Positions 26,726 to 34,750 of a stretch of 64,000 nt of DNA are shown here, one piece after another. This DNA is from Devosia sediminis. Lineage in GTDB: Bacteria; Pseudomonadota; Alphaproteobacteria; Rhizobiales; Devosiaceae. The position numbers were made by a program, and so were the translations under genes. The stretch lies in NCBI RefSeq assembly GCF_016411825.1, contig NZ_JAEKMH010000005.1, positions 118,055 to 182,054 of the forward strand, in the 5' to 3' direction. Position 1 is the stretch's first letter; each line of letters opens with the position of its first letter. Below the pieces are notes generated by a model, which saw nothing but the letters and a program-made list of their open reading frames with translations, did no database searches and was not told where the DNA came from.

Positions 26726-26920
26726 ATGCGAGAGAACGACCTGATATTGGAAGGCGCGACCGATCGGGACGTGGCGGCGCTGCGGGCCCTGGCAAGGGGC
26801 GGTGCCGGACCGGCGCCCGGCGACATCGCGCCGCTTCTGGCCAAGGGCTGGGTCGATGTCATTGGCAAGGATACGATCATTACCCTGACCGGCCGCACCC
26901 TGATCGAGGGCCGGACTTAG
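26726..26920 (+). CDS. Small hypothetical protein
   Basis: A 64-residue protein, MRENDLILEGATDRDVAALR then ALARGGAGPAPGDIAPLLAK and GWVDVIGKDTIITLTGRTLI. GGAGGAGATGG lies before the ATG. The layout (helix, helix, small wing with LTxxG) resembles a minimal winged-helix fold, but I cannot name a family. It starts 38 bp after the previous small gene and may form an operon with it. Confidence 0.6.
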   Translation: MRENDLILEGATDRDVAALRALARGGAGPAPGDIAPLLAKGWVDVIGKDTIITLTGRTLIEGRT

Positions 26921-26964
26921 GGTTGCGGCCAAGTCAACGGGCAGGGTTAAGAAATCTCTGCCTG

Positions 26965-26979
26965 TTAAGAGCGAATTAA
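26965..26979. promoter_or_regulatory. Perfect CtrA box upstream of rcdA
   Basis: TTAA-GAGCGAA-TTAA, all eight fixed bases of the CtrA consensus. It lies 232 bp upstream of rcdA, with an intrinsic terminator in between (27069-27100). CtrA control of rcdA is known in Caulobacter; here the box may drive a leader, a small RNA or rcdA itself. Confidence 0.75.
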
Positions 26980-26999
26980 TCTTTGGGCGTTAGGGTGTC

Positions 27000-27100
27000 A
27001 TTATTCAGATTTGTTCTGGATTTTCAGAGTGGTTTCTCCCTCTGTTTGACGCCTCCCTGTTAACTTCGAGAGCTGCAGCTTTGCGGCTCTTTTTCTTTTT
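27000..27100 (+). ncRNA. Candidate CtrA-controlled small RNA or attenuated rcdA leader
   Basis: About 100 bases between a perfect CtrA box and an intrinsic terminator, with no credible open frame. The stretch contains CTCCCTCTG and GCCTCCCTG, pyrimidine runs that could pair with Shine-Dalgarno sequences, as the CCUCC-bearing sRNAs of Rhizobiales do. The 5' end is estimated from the box position only. It could equally be the 5' leader of rcdA with a built-in terminator. Confidence 0.4.
27069..27100 (+). terminator. Intrinsic terminator inside the rcdA upstream region
   Basis: AGAGCTGC-AGCTTT-GCGGCTCT (one T-G wobble) followed by TTTTCTTTTT. It points rightward and ends 110 bp before the rcdA start. 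Confidence 0.75.
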
Positions 27101-27210
27101 GGGACCGGCATTTGGTGGTCACGCTTCCACCACAAAATTAACAATACTGGGACCTGTGAGGTGACCATGACGCTGCCCGGCGTTAACATGGATCAATCGG
27201 AGGGGCATCC

Positions 27211-27732
27211 TTGGCCGACAGTGGCGAAACCAGGCAGGCAATATCGATCGGTCCGCGCATCGTGGCGTCGGGCGGGTTCGACGCGCTTTATCGCGAAGGC
27301 ATGGGCCTGATCGAAGCCGTGGCCGCCTATCTCGACGCCGAAGGGCGGCTGGAAAGCCGCGTGCTGCCGCGCGAAGCGGGGTTCCTCTACGCCACCGAAT
27401 CCATGCGCCTCACCACCCGCCTCATGCAACTGGCCTCGTGGCTGTTGTTGCAGCGCGCCGTCAATGAGGGCGAAATCTCGCGCGACAATGCCCGCTCCGA
27501 AAAGGAGAAGGTCAAGTTTTCCGCCACGCCGTCGCAACGCGGCGGGCCGGGCTATGACGAACTGCCGCTGACGCTGCGCACCTTTATCGACAAGGGCGAT
27601 CGCCTGTTCGAGCGGGTGATGCAGCTCGATGCCCTGGAGCGCGGCAACCTGCCCGACGTCACCCCGGGCGTTGCCAATGGTGTGGCCGATCAGCTCTCGC
27701 GCCTCAAGGCCGCCTTCGCCCGCGCCGAATAG
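27211..27732 (+). CDS. rcdA: Regulator of CtrA degradation RcdA (DUF1465, TTG start)
   Basis: A 173-residue adaptor of the DUF1465 family. In Caulobacter RcdA helps ClpXP destroy CtrA at the swarmer-to-stalked transition, together with CpdR and PopA. The sequence begins LADSGETRQAISIGPRIVAS and contains the family's helical core (SMRLTTRLMQLASWLLLQRA) and a flexible C-terminal part. There is no in-frame ATG; TTG 27211 with GGAGGGG seven bases before it fits best. A perfect CtrA box upstream suggests CtrA drives its own destruction factor. Confidence 0.88.
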   Translation: MADSGETRQAISIGPRIVASGGFDALYREGMGLIEAVAAYLDAEGRLESRVLPREAGFLYATESMRLTTRLMQLASWLLLQRAVNEGEISRDNARSEKEKVKFSATPSQRGGPGYDELPLTLRTFIDKGDRLFERVMQLDALERGNLPDVTPGVANGVADQLSRLKAAFARAE

Positions 27733-27738
27733 GCCGGC

Positions 27739-28059
27739 TCACGCACCGCGCGGCGCAAAAAAGATCACCGCCGCCCCCGCCAGAGCCGGGGCGCTGCCGA
27801 TCAGGTCCCAGCGATCCGGCCGTATTCCCTCGATGCCGGCCATGAAGGCAACCGAGGCCAGGATATAGATGCCGCCATAAACGGCGAAGGCGCGACCCGC
27901 ACTGTCCGTGCCGGTCAGCGACAGCAGGTAGCCGAAAAGCGCCAGCGAGGCGATGGCGGGCAGCCAGAGCCAGGGCTGGTCCTGGCGCATGGCCAGCCAG
28001 ACCAGGTAGCAGCCCAGGATCTCGAAAGCCGCAGCGGCCAGAAAAAGAAGAAAGGTCAT
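27739..28059 (-). CDS. ynfA: YnfA family (UPF0060) membrane protein
   Basis: A 106-residue protein with four membrane helices: TFLLFLAAAAFEILGCYLVW, WLWLPAIASLALFGYLLSL, AVYGGIYILASVAFMAG and LIGSAPALAGAAVIFFAPRG. The motifs AAYGGIYI-like and E(I)xGCYL are those of YnfA, an SMR-like small transporter family of uncertain substrate. It is convergent with rcdA. Confidence 0.92.
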   Translation of the reverse strand: MTFLLFLAAAAFEILGCYLVWLAMRQDQPWLWLPAIASLALFGYLLSLTGTDSAGRAFAVYGGIYILASVAFMAGIEGIRPDRWDLIGSAPALAGAAVIFFAPRGA

Positions 28060-28076
28060 CGGCGGCGTCCCGAAAC

Positions 28077-28105
28077 AAAAAGCCCGGCACATTGGCCGGG
28101 CTTTT
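28077..28105 (-). terminator. Intrinsic terminator of rpmE
   Basis: AAAAAGCCCGGC and GCCGGGCTTTT form a strong stem; on the minus strand it ends in TTTTTG. It lies between rpmE and ynfA. Confidence 0.85.
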
Positions 28106-28125
28106 CGAAAAACTGCAAGGCTGGC

Positions 28126-28347
28126 TTAGATACCGAGGCCCTTGAAACGCTCCTTGAAGCGCGAGACGCGACCGCCGCGGTCCATCAGCTGGCCCGTGCC
28201 GCCGGTCCAGGCGGGATGGGTCTTGGGGTCGATGTCGAGCTGCAGCGTGTCGCCTTCCTTGCCGTAGGTCGAACGGGTCTGGTAGGTGGTGCCGTCGGTC
28301 ATGACCACGGTGATGGTGTGGTAGTCGGGATGGATGTCGGTCTTCAT
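28126..28347 (-). CDS. rpmE: 50S ribosomal protein L31
   Basis: A 73-residue ribosomal protein with the L31 start [19 protein letters not shown], the middle [13 protein letters not shown] and the end [14 protein letters not shown]. It lacks the CxxC pairs of zinc-binding L31, so it is the non-zinc (C-minus) form usual in alphaproteobacteria. The start at 28347 is preferred over an ATG four codons earlier. Confidence 0.96.
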   Translation of the reverse strand: MKTDIHPDYHTITVVMTDGTTYQTRSTYGKEGDTLQLDIDPKTHPAWTGGTGQLMDRGGRVSRFKERFKGLGI

Positions 28348-28580
28348 CTCTTGCCTCAAATCAAACGGGCGCCGCGGCGCCCGGAGAGCATCAATCTGGT
28401 GTTGGGCGGCTTCCTACAGCAGAAGAACGGGTTCTGCAAGGCCTCGGAATGCCTTGCGGTGAACAAGTGGCGCGGCAATATTGCCTGCCGCAGCGCGGTT
28501 GCGGGCTTCAAGACCAGCCCTTATATGGGTGCGACCGCCGGCCCAGGTCGGCTCACCAGCAGAAGCGGCGCGTTTCACCC

Positions 28581-30398
28581 ATGACTGACCAGGCCGTTTC
28601 GGCAGCATCCGACCCTGAAAAGATCGTCGAGGACGTCAAGGCCGCGCCCCGGCAGTTGCAGCCGCTGCGACGGCTGCTGCCATTCCTTTTGCGCTACCCG
28701 CTGCGCCTGACCCTTACAATCCTGTTCCTGCTCGTCTCCGCCATCTCGTCGCTGGCCATTCCGGCTGTGCTGGGCGGCGCGATCGACGAGGGCTTCATCG
28801 CCCAGAACCTTGAAGTGGTGGGCCAGTATGGCTGGCTGATCGTCGGCATCGCCGTCATCATGGGTGTTGCCAGCGGTGCGCGGTTCTATTTCATTTCCGT
28901 GATCGGTGAACGCGTCGTCGCCGATCTGCGGCAAGCGGTCTTCGCCCATCTGCTGCGGCTCGATGCGCGCTATTTCGATACGCATCGCGTTGGCGAGCTG
29001 ACCAGCCGGCTCAATGGCGATACCAGCGTCATCAGGGGCGCCGTCGGCTCCAATCTGTCGCTGGCGCTGCGCTCGCTAGTTACCATCGTGGGCGCGCTGG
29101 TCATGATGCTGCTGACCAGCCCCTTGCTGACCCTGGGCGTCGTCGTCGCCCTGCCGGCCATCCTGATCCCGGTCATGGCCTATTCGCGGCGGCTTCATGG
29201 CATGTCGCGCCGGACCCAGGACGCGCTGGCCGAATTGTCGGCCATGAGCACCGAAATGCTGGGCGCCAACCGCACGGTCAAGGCCTTCACCCAGGAAGAG
29301 GTGCAGTCCGCCCATTATCGCCACAACAGCGAAGCCAGCTATGTCGCCGAAACCCGTCGGCTGGGGGCCCGTGCCTTCCTTGTGGGCATGGTCATCTTCC
29401 TTGGCACAGCGGCGCTGGTGGGCCTCGTCTGGTGGGGAGCACGGTCGGTTTTCGAAGGCACGGTGACTGCCGGGCAACTGGCGCAGTTCCTGGTCTATGC
29501 GCTGATGGCTTCGGGGGCGCTGACCAACCTGTCGGAAGTGCTGGGGTCGCTGCAGACGGTGGCCGGCTCCACCGAGAGGCTGATCGAAATTCTCGATACC
29601 GAGCCCGAAATTGTCGATCCCGTCCATCCGGTCGTCCTGCCCGCCACCCCCTTGGGGACCGTAGATTTCGAGAATGTCAGCTTCTCCTATGGCGGCCCGG
29701 GCGGCGACATGGTGCTCAATGGCGTGAGCTTTGCCGTGGGCAAGGGCGAGACCGTGGCGCTGGTCGGGCCCTCGGGCTCGGGCAAGTCGACGACGCTTTC
29801 GCTGTTGCAGCGTTTCTACGACGTGACCGGCGGCGCCATCCGGGTCGATGGCGTCGACATCCGCGACGTCACCATGACCGATCTCCGGCAGCGCTTCGCC
29901 TATGTCGAGCAGGAGCCGATCATCTTTGCCGGAACGATCGCGGACAATATCCGCTTCGGCAAGCCCGATGCCGGCATGGACGAGGTGGTGGCGGCCGCCA
30001 AGGCGGCGCTGGTCGATGATTTCGTCGCCGACTTGCCGCGGGGCTATGACACGGTGGTGGGCGAGCGCGGCGTCATGCTTTCGGGCGGGCAGAAGCAGCG
30101 CCTCGCCATTGCGCGCGCCATTCTCAAGAATGCCCCGATCCTACTGCTCGACGAAGCCACCTCGGCGCTCGACGCCCAGTCCGAGCGGCTGGTGCAACTG
30201 GCGCTCGAACACCTGATGGCGGGCCGCACCACGCTGGTCATCGCCCACCGGCTCGCCACTATCCGCGATGCCAATACCATCCTCGTGCTCGAGGGCGGCG
30301 AGGTCATTGATCGGGGCACCCATGACCAGCTCGTCGCCAAGGGCGGCCGCTATGCCGAACTGGCGCGGCTGCAGTTCCGCCTGGCCGAAGCGGTCTAA
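28581..30398 (+). CDS. ABC exporter (MsbA/ABCB type, fused membrane and ATPase domains)
   Basis: A 605-residue half-transporter. Six membrane helices occupy about residues 35-320 (TLTILFLLVSAISSLAIPAV is TM1), and the ATPase follows with Walker A GPSGSGKST, signature LSGGQKQRLA and Walker B ILLLDEATSALD, then the switch His in VIAHRLATI. It works as a dimer at the inner membrane. In many Rhizobiales it sits next to rpmE, divergent as here. Substrate (lipid, peptide or drug) is not evident. Confidence 0.95.
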   Translation: MTDQAVSAASDPEKIVEDVKAAPRQLQPLRRLLPFLLRYPLRLTLTILFLLVSAISSLAIPAVLGGAIDEGFIAQNLEVVGQYGWLIVGIAVIMGVASGARFYFISVIGERVVADLRQAVFAHLLRLDARYFDTHRVGELTSRLNGDTSVIRGAVGSNLSLALRSLVTIVGALVMMLLTSPLLTLGVVVALPAILIPVMAYSRRLHGMSRRTQDALAELSAMSTEMLGANRTVKAFTQEEVQSAHYRHNSEASYVAETRRLGARAFLVGMVIFLGTAALVGLVWWGARSVFEGTVTAGQLAQFLVYALMASGALTNLSEVLGSLQTVAGSTERLIEILDTEPEIVDPVHPVVLPATPLGTVDFENVSFSYGGPGGDMVLNGVSFAVGKGETVALVGPSGSGKSTTLSLLQRFYDVTGGAIRVDGVDIRDVTMTDLRQRFAYVEQEPIIFAGTIADNIRFGKPDAGMDEVVAAAKAALVDDFVADLPRGYDTVVGERGVMLSGGQKQRLAIARAILKNAPILLLDEATSALDAQSERLVQLALEHLMAGRTTLVIAHRLATIRDANTILVLEGGEVIDRGTHDQLVAKGGRYAELARLQFRLAEAV

Positions 30399-30408
30399 GG
30401 GGCGCATT

Positions 30409-30459
30409 TACCCCCAACCCGGCCTCCCCCTTTTTCAGGGGGAGGTTAGGTGGGGGTAA
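30409..30459. repeat. Compact intergenic palindrome overlapping a stop codon
   Basis: TACCCCCAACCCGGCCTCCC at the left pairs with GGGAGGTTAGGTGGGGGTAA at the right, across a short CCTTTTTCAGG loop. The right arm supplies the last codons and the stop (30446) of the thiamine pyrophosphokinase gene. Same type as 24061-24177. Confidence 0.75.
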
Positions 30460-31153
30460 TGCCACCCCTCAGACACCCCTCCACCAAGTCCCACAGCCTT
30501 TCCCGGCCGAGGATCAGCAGCCAGGGCGTCCTATCCCTGGGCACAATTTCGACGTGCCCGCCTGTACCCTCGTTGGAGGTGCCAAGCCGCCCCGCGGGAT
30601 CGAGCAGCAGGTCGTTCATCGGGTAGTAGAGGCCCTCGGTGCGTTCAAAAATGATCGGCACCAGCGGGTGGACCGATATGCGCTCCTTGCGCGCGGCTTC
30701 AAAGGCGAACGGGCCGGATACGGCCAGGGCCACGTCCACCTCGTCGACCAGGATCACCTTGCGGTGCTGCGCCACTTCGTGGAGGGCACTGAGCGCGGCG
30801 AGGGTGTGGTCGAGCCGTTTGCCGGTCATGCCCAAGGCCAGCGTTACGGGCGCCGCTGTCGAGTAGAGCGCCTTCTGGAAATCGGTGGTGATCTGTTCGG
30901 GGATGTGAATGACGCGGGTGCGTTTTTCCCACCCGGCGCGATCCTCGAGCGAATCAAGATCGCCCAGGATGGCTTCGGGAACGAGACCGGCGGCACCGAT
31001 GGCATTGCCGCCTCCATCGGCTCCGACCAGGGCGACGTTGCGCGCCACGAGCTCGCGCAAAAGCGCGCTATCCGTGGTACCGCCGCCGACAATGGCCAGC
31101 GGCCGGTCGAAGCTCAGCAGGGGTTTTTCGGTCGGCTGAATGGGGGATTGCAC
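30446..31153 (-). CDS. Thiamine pyrophosphokinase
   Basis: Transfers pyrophosphate from ATP to thiamine, giving thiamine diphosphate (235 residues). Motifs: ADGGGNAIGAAGLVPEAILG with the GDLDS metal site, QITTDFQKAL, and LALGMTGKRLDHTLAAL. The C-terminal beta domain (EGLYYPMNDLLLD) includes the usual thiamine-binding region. It is divergent from the TPP-riboswitch-controlled thiBPQ operon, so import and activation of thiamine are encoded side by side. Its last residues are written by a palindromic repeat. Confidence 0.93.
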   Translation of the reverse strand: MQSPIQPTEKPLLSFDRPLAIVGGGTTDSALLRELVARNVALVGADGGGNAIGAAGLVPEAILGDLDSLEDRAGWEKRTRVIHIPEQITTDFQKALYSTAAPVTLALGMTGKRLDHTLAALSALHEVAQHRKVILVDEVDVALAVSGPFAFEAARKERISVHPLVPIIFERTEGLYYPMNDLLLDPAGRLGTSNEGTGGHVEIVPRDRTPWLLILGRERLWDLVEGCLRGGITPT

Positions 31154-31184
31154 TCTTGGTTCACTCTCAATAAGGTCCGCACCG

Positions 31185-31272
31185 TCTCGCTGGGGTGTTC
31201 CGGTTGCCGCCGGAGCTGAGAGTTACCCATAGAACCTGAACCAGGTCATGCTGGCGGAGGAAGTTCGAGATG
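31185..31272 (+). promoter_or_regulatory. TPP riboswitch (THI element)
   Basis: The conserved thi-box elements appear in order: GGGGTGTTC, GCTGAGAGTTACCC, AGAACCTGAACC, AGGTCATGCTGGCGGAGGAA. This is the thiamine-diphosphate aptamer, known to switch off thiamine genes when TPP is abundant. It precedes thiB by about 80 bp. Confidence 0.95.
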
Positions 31273-31308
31273 GCAAGGGTGCCCTCGCGCGTCCGCACGC
31301 CATTGACA

Positions 31309-31346
31309 CATCCCTTCACCCATGGCCGCAACTGATTGAAGGGATG
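31309..31346 (+). promoter_or_regulatory. Ribosome-binding-site-hiding hairpin of thiB
   Basis: CATCCCTTCA (31309-31318) pairs perfectly with TGAAGGGATG (31337-31346), which contains the thiB Shine-Dalgarno sequence eight bases before the ATG. This is probably the expression platform of the TPP riboswitch, acting on translation. Confidence 0.75.
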
Positions 31347-31353
31347 ACCGGTC

Positions 31354-32358
31354 ATGGTCAAGTTTTCCTCCGTCGCGCTTGCGGTCCTTGTTGCCGGATT
31401 TTCCGGCGGTGCGTTCGCACAGGACAAGCCCACGCTCACCATCTACACCTATGACGGCTTTGCCTCCGAATGGGGGCCGGGCGTGCCGCTCAAGGACGGC
31501 TTCGAGGCCACATGCAATTGCACCGTCAACTTTGTGGCGGCCGACAGTTCCATCGGCACGCTGCGCAAGGTGCAGCTCGAGGGGGACACCACCGAAGCCG
31601 ACATGATCCTCGGGCTCGATACGGCCATTGCCGGGGAAGCCCGCGCCACCGGGCTCTTTGCCGACCACGGCCTCGACCTCGGCCACCTGGCTTTGCCGAC
31701 CACCTGGACCGATGCGCAGTTCGTGCCCTTCGATTATTCGCACTTCGCCTTCATGCACGATACCAACACCATGCCGGTGCCGCCGACCTCGTTCGAGGAA
31801 CTGATCGCCCTTGATGACGACATCAAGATCGCCATCCAGGATCCGCGCTCGGCTACGCCAGGCCTCGGGCTGCTGGTCTGGATCAAGGCCGCCTATGGCG
31901 ACCGGGCGCCCGAAATCTGGGCCGGTCTCAAGCCGCATATCCTCACCATCACCCGCGAATGGAGCGAGAGCTATGCGCTCTTCCTCGAAGGGGAGGCGGA
32001 CATGGTGCTCTCCTACACTACCTCGCCGGCCTACCACATCTTCGACCAGGACGATCACACCATCAAGGCGGCGATGTTCACCGAAGGCCACTTCCCGCAG
32101 ATCGAGGTGGCGGGAATCCTGAAGTCTTCCGACCAGCAGGAACTGGCGCGCGACTTCCTTGCCTTCCTCACCTCGGTCGAGGGCCAGAAGGCCATTCCCA
32201 CCACCAACTGGATGTTCCCCGTCGTCGATCTCGGCGTCGATCTCGATGCGTCCTTCCAGGGCCTGCCGCAGCCGGAAAAGACGCTCGTTCTCGATGAGGC
32301 CGAGATCACCGCCAATTCGGCAGCCTGGATCGACGAGATGCTGGCCGCTGTGCAGTAA
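31354..32358 (+). CDS. thiB: Thiamine/TPP ABC transporter, substrate-binding protein
   Basis: A 334-residue periplasmic binding protein with a signal peptide (MVKFSSVALAVLVAGFSGGA, cleavage near AFAQ). The mature part begins PTLTIYTYDGFASEWGPG, typical of ThiB, and contains the lobe motif PFDYSHFAFMHDT. It binds thiamine and its phosphates for ThiPQ. First gene of the riboswitch-controlled operon. Confidence 0.95.
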   Translation: MVKFSSVALAVLVAGFSGGAFAQDKPTLTIYTYDGFASEWGPGVPLKDGFEATCNCTVNFVAADSSIGTLRKVQLEGDTTEADMILGLDTAIAGEARATGLFADHGLDLGHLALPTTWTDAQFVPFDYSHFAFMHDTNTMPVPPTSFEELIALDDDIKIAIQDPRSATPGLGLLVWIKAAYGDRAPEIWAGLKPHILTITREWSESYALFLEGEADMVLSYTTSPAYHIFDQDDHTIKAAMFTEGHFPQIEVAGILKSSDQQELARDFLAFLTSVEGQKAIPTTNWMFPVVDLGVDLDASFQGLPQPEKTLVLDEAEITANSAAWIDEMLAAVQ

Positions 32359-32378
32359 GGTTCGATCCGTGGATAGCT

Positions 32379-32504
32379 CCCCCTCATCCGGCGCTGCGCG
32401 CCACCTTCTCCCCGATGGGGAGAAGAATGGTGCGGCGCCTGCTTCTATTCCTCTCCCCATCGGGGAGAGGGTGGATCGGCCGGAGGCCGAGACGGGTGAG
32501 GGGG
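32379..32504. repeat. Long inverted repeat inside the thi operon
   Basis: CCCCCTCA (32379) and TGAGGGGG (32497) close a 126-bp element. Two internal hairpins lie at 32405-32425 (stem CTTCTCCCC/GGGGAGAAG) and 32451-32468 (stem CTCTCCCC/GGGGAGAG). It lies between thiB and thiP, where it may reduce readthrough or stabilise the thiB message. Confidence 0.75.
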
Positions 32505-32523
32505 ATGCCATGGACCGATCTCC

Positions 32524-34116
32524 ATGCTGACCCTTCCCCACCGCCCCCTGCGCATTGCCGCCGCCACGGCGCTCACCTTGCTCATCGCGGCGTTGATCGC
32601 CGCGGTGCTCTGGGCCATTCTCGATGCCGCGACGGACGCTGCGAGCGGGTCGCGCGTCGATATTCCCCACCTCCTCAGGATGACCAGCCTCCAGGCCGGG
32701 CTCACCATGGTGCTGTCGCTGCTGGTCGGCACGGCCCTGGCCTGGGCGCTCAACCGGCTGCGCTTTTTCGGCCGCGACCTAGTGGTCGGGCTCTTTGCCG
32801 CCGCCATTGTCACGCCCGGCATGGTGGTGGCTTTCGGCCTTCTTTCCATCTGGGGCCGCAACGGCTGGATCAACCAGGCGACGGAAAGCCTGTTCGGCAT
32901 CCGCTTCGACAGCCCCGCCTATGGGCTTTCGGGCATCCTGCTGGCCCATGTTGTGCTCGATGGCGCCTTTGCCGCCCGCATTCTTCTGGCGCGCCTCGAC
33001 AGCATTCCCCAGAACCGGCTGAAAGTCGGCCAGTCGCTGGGGCTCTCGGCCTGGCAGCGTTTCGTGTTGATCGACTGGCCGGCGCTGCGCGGCAGCCTGC
33101 CCGGACTCGGCGCCATCATCTTTCTCCTCGCCTTCACCAGTTTTCCGATCGTGCTGCTGCTGGGCGGCGGGCCGGCCAACCAGACGCTGGAAGTGGCCAT
33201 CTATACGGCCGTGCGCCTCGACTTCGATCTTGTCGGTGCGGTCCGGCTGGCGCTGACCCAGATCGCCGTTTGTTCGATTGTCATCCTCCTTGCCTCCGCC
33301 TTCACCCCGGTGCCCTCGGCGCTCAGCCGCTCGGCTCAGCCGAGCTGGCGCGATGCCGCGCCGGTGCGGGTGCTGCAATGGCTGGTCCTGGTGATCGGCA
33401 CGATCGGCTTCGCCCTGCCGCTCCTTTCGGTGCTGTACGACGGGTTGGCCAGCGGGCTTTTGCGCGTGCTCGGCCAAGCCAGCTTCTGGCGCGCCACGCT
33501 GACCAGCCTCGTCATCGGCGCCAGTTCGGCGCTCGTGACGCTGGCGCTGGCGCTGATCCTGTCGCTGGGGCGGAGCGCCGCGCACCTTCCGGCTGCCCGC
33601 ACGCTTTTGGGCGTCCCCGCCTATGCGTATCTGGCCGTGCCGGCGGTGGTGCTGTCGCTGGGCTTTTTCCTGCTCGTGCGGGCGCTGGGCGTGCCGGGTG
33701 GCATGGCGGCGCCCGTTGTTGTTATCTTTGCCAACAGTCTCCTGTCCTTGCCCTTTGCCATCGCAACGCTGGGGCCACCGCTCGACGCCATCCTCCGCAG
33801 CCGGGGCAAGCTGATCCGCTCTCTTGGCCTGTCCGGCTGGCGGCAGTTCGCGGCGATCGAATATCCCCTGATCGGCCGCGACATCGGCCTCATGCTGGCC
33901 CTAGCCTTCTGCTTCTCGCTGGGCGATCTCGGCGTCATCGCGCTGTTCGGGACGCAGGATTTTCAGACCCTGCCGCTGCTGATGTACCGGGCGCTCGGCT
34001 CCTACAAGTCCAATGATGCGGCGGCGATTGCCGCGCTGCTGCTGATCTTCACCATCGCCGCCTTTGTCGGGCTGCCGCGCCTCCTCGAAAGGATTGCACA
34101 TGCTCCGCGCCGATGA
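32524..34116 (+). CDS. thiP: Thiamine/TPP ABC transporter, permease
   Basis: A 530-residue inner-membrane permease with about twelve helices, formed by two fused BPD_transp_1 halves. Each has an EAA-like loop: the first near SLGLSAWQRFVLIDWPALRG and the second near SLGLSGWRQFAAIEYPLIGR, both contacting ThiQ. ATG 32524 follows the repeat element. It overlaps thiQ by 17 bp. Confidence 0.95.
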   Translation: MLTLPHRPLRIAAATALTLLIAALIAAVLWAILDAATDAASGSRVDIPHLLRMTSLQAGLTMVLSLLVGTALAWALNRLRFFGRDLVVGLFAAAIVTPGMVVAFGLLSIWGRNGWINQATESLFGIRFDSPAYGLSGILLAHVVLDGAFAARILLARLDSIPQNRLKVGQSLGLSAWQRFVLIDWPALRGSLPGLGAIIFLLAFTSFPIVLLLGGGPANQTLEVAIYTAVRLDFDLVGAVRLALTQIAVCSIVILLASAFTPVPSALSRSAQPSWRDAAPVRVLQWLVLVIGTIGFALPLLSVLYDGLASGLLRVLGQASFWRATLTSLVIGASSALVTLALALILSLGRSAAHLPAARTLLGVPAYAYLAVPAVVLSLGFFLLVRALGVPGGMAAPVVVIFANSLLSLPFAIATLGPPLDAILRSRGKLIRSLGLSGWRQFAAIEYPLIGRDIGLMLALAFCFSLGDLGVIALFGTQDFQTLPLLMYRALGSYKSNDAAAIAALLLIFTIAAFVGLPRLLERIAHAPRR

Positions 34117-34738
34117 CCTCGTCTTCGCCCATCCCGGGCAGCCGGCATCCTATCGGTTTACGCTGGAAGCGGCGCCGGGCCAGGTGACGGCCATTTCCGG
34201 CGCCAGCGGCTCGGGCAAGTCGACCCTGCTCGATCTGCTTGCGGGCTTTGTCCACCCGGCCAGCGGCAGGCTCACGCTCGATGGCGTGGACCTGCTGCCC
34301 CTCGCCCCGGAAGCGCGGCCGGTTTCGCTGCTGCTGCAGGCCGACAATCTTTTCGAGCACCTGAGCGCCGAGGAGAACGCCCGCCTGGGTCTGCCGCGCG
34401 GCACGCCCAAGGCCGAGGCGCAGGAAAGGGTCGCTTCGGCGCTGGCGGAAGTGGGACTGGCGGGGTTCGCCGGTAAGCCGGCGGCGACATTGTCGGGCGG
34501 GCAGAAGCAGCGCGTGGCTCTGGCCCGTACCCTGCTTCGGGCCCGCGCAGTGTTGCTTCTCGACGAGCCGTTTTCGGCGCTGGACGATGAAACGCGCCGC
34601 ACGACGCGCGACCTGGTGGGCGAACTGACACGCCGGCACGGCTGGCACACGGTGCTGGTCAGTCACCACGCCGACGACATCGCCGCACTGGCCGAGGCGC
34701 ATTACCGGATCGTCGAGGGTCGGCTGGAGCGCGTCTAG
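34100..34738 (+). CDS. thiQ: Thiamine/TPP ABC transporter, ATP-binding protein
   Basis: A 212-residue ATPase. Start MLRADDLVFAHPGQPASY at 34100, inside the end of thiP. Walker A is SGASGSGKSTL, the Q-loop LLLQADNLF, the signature TLSGGQKQRVAL and Walker B VLLLDEPFSALD. It drives thiamine import through ThiP. Last gene of the operon; a gene on the opposite strand ends 12 bp later. Confidence 0.95.
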   Translation: MLRADDLVFAHPGQPASYRFTLEAAPGQVTAISGASGSGKSTLLDLLAGFVHPASGRLTLDGVDLLPLAPEARPVSLLLQADNLFEHLSAEENARLGLPRGTPKAEAQERVASALAEVGLAGFAGKPAATLSGGQKQRVALARTLLRARAVLLLDEPFSALDDETRRTTRDLVGELTRRHGWHTVLVSHHADDIAALAEAHYRIVEGRLERV

Positions 34739-34750
34739 CGCTCCGGGCCC

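Noticed and set aside
32415..34016. 533-codon plus-strand frame overlapping thiP in another frame
   Set aside because: The thiP frame has two EAA loops and membrane helices. This frame has none and starts inside a repeat.
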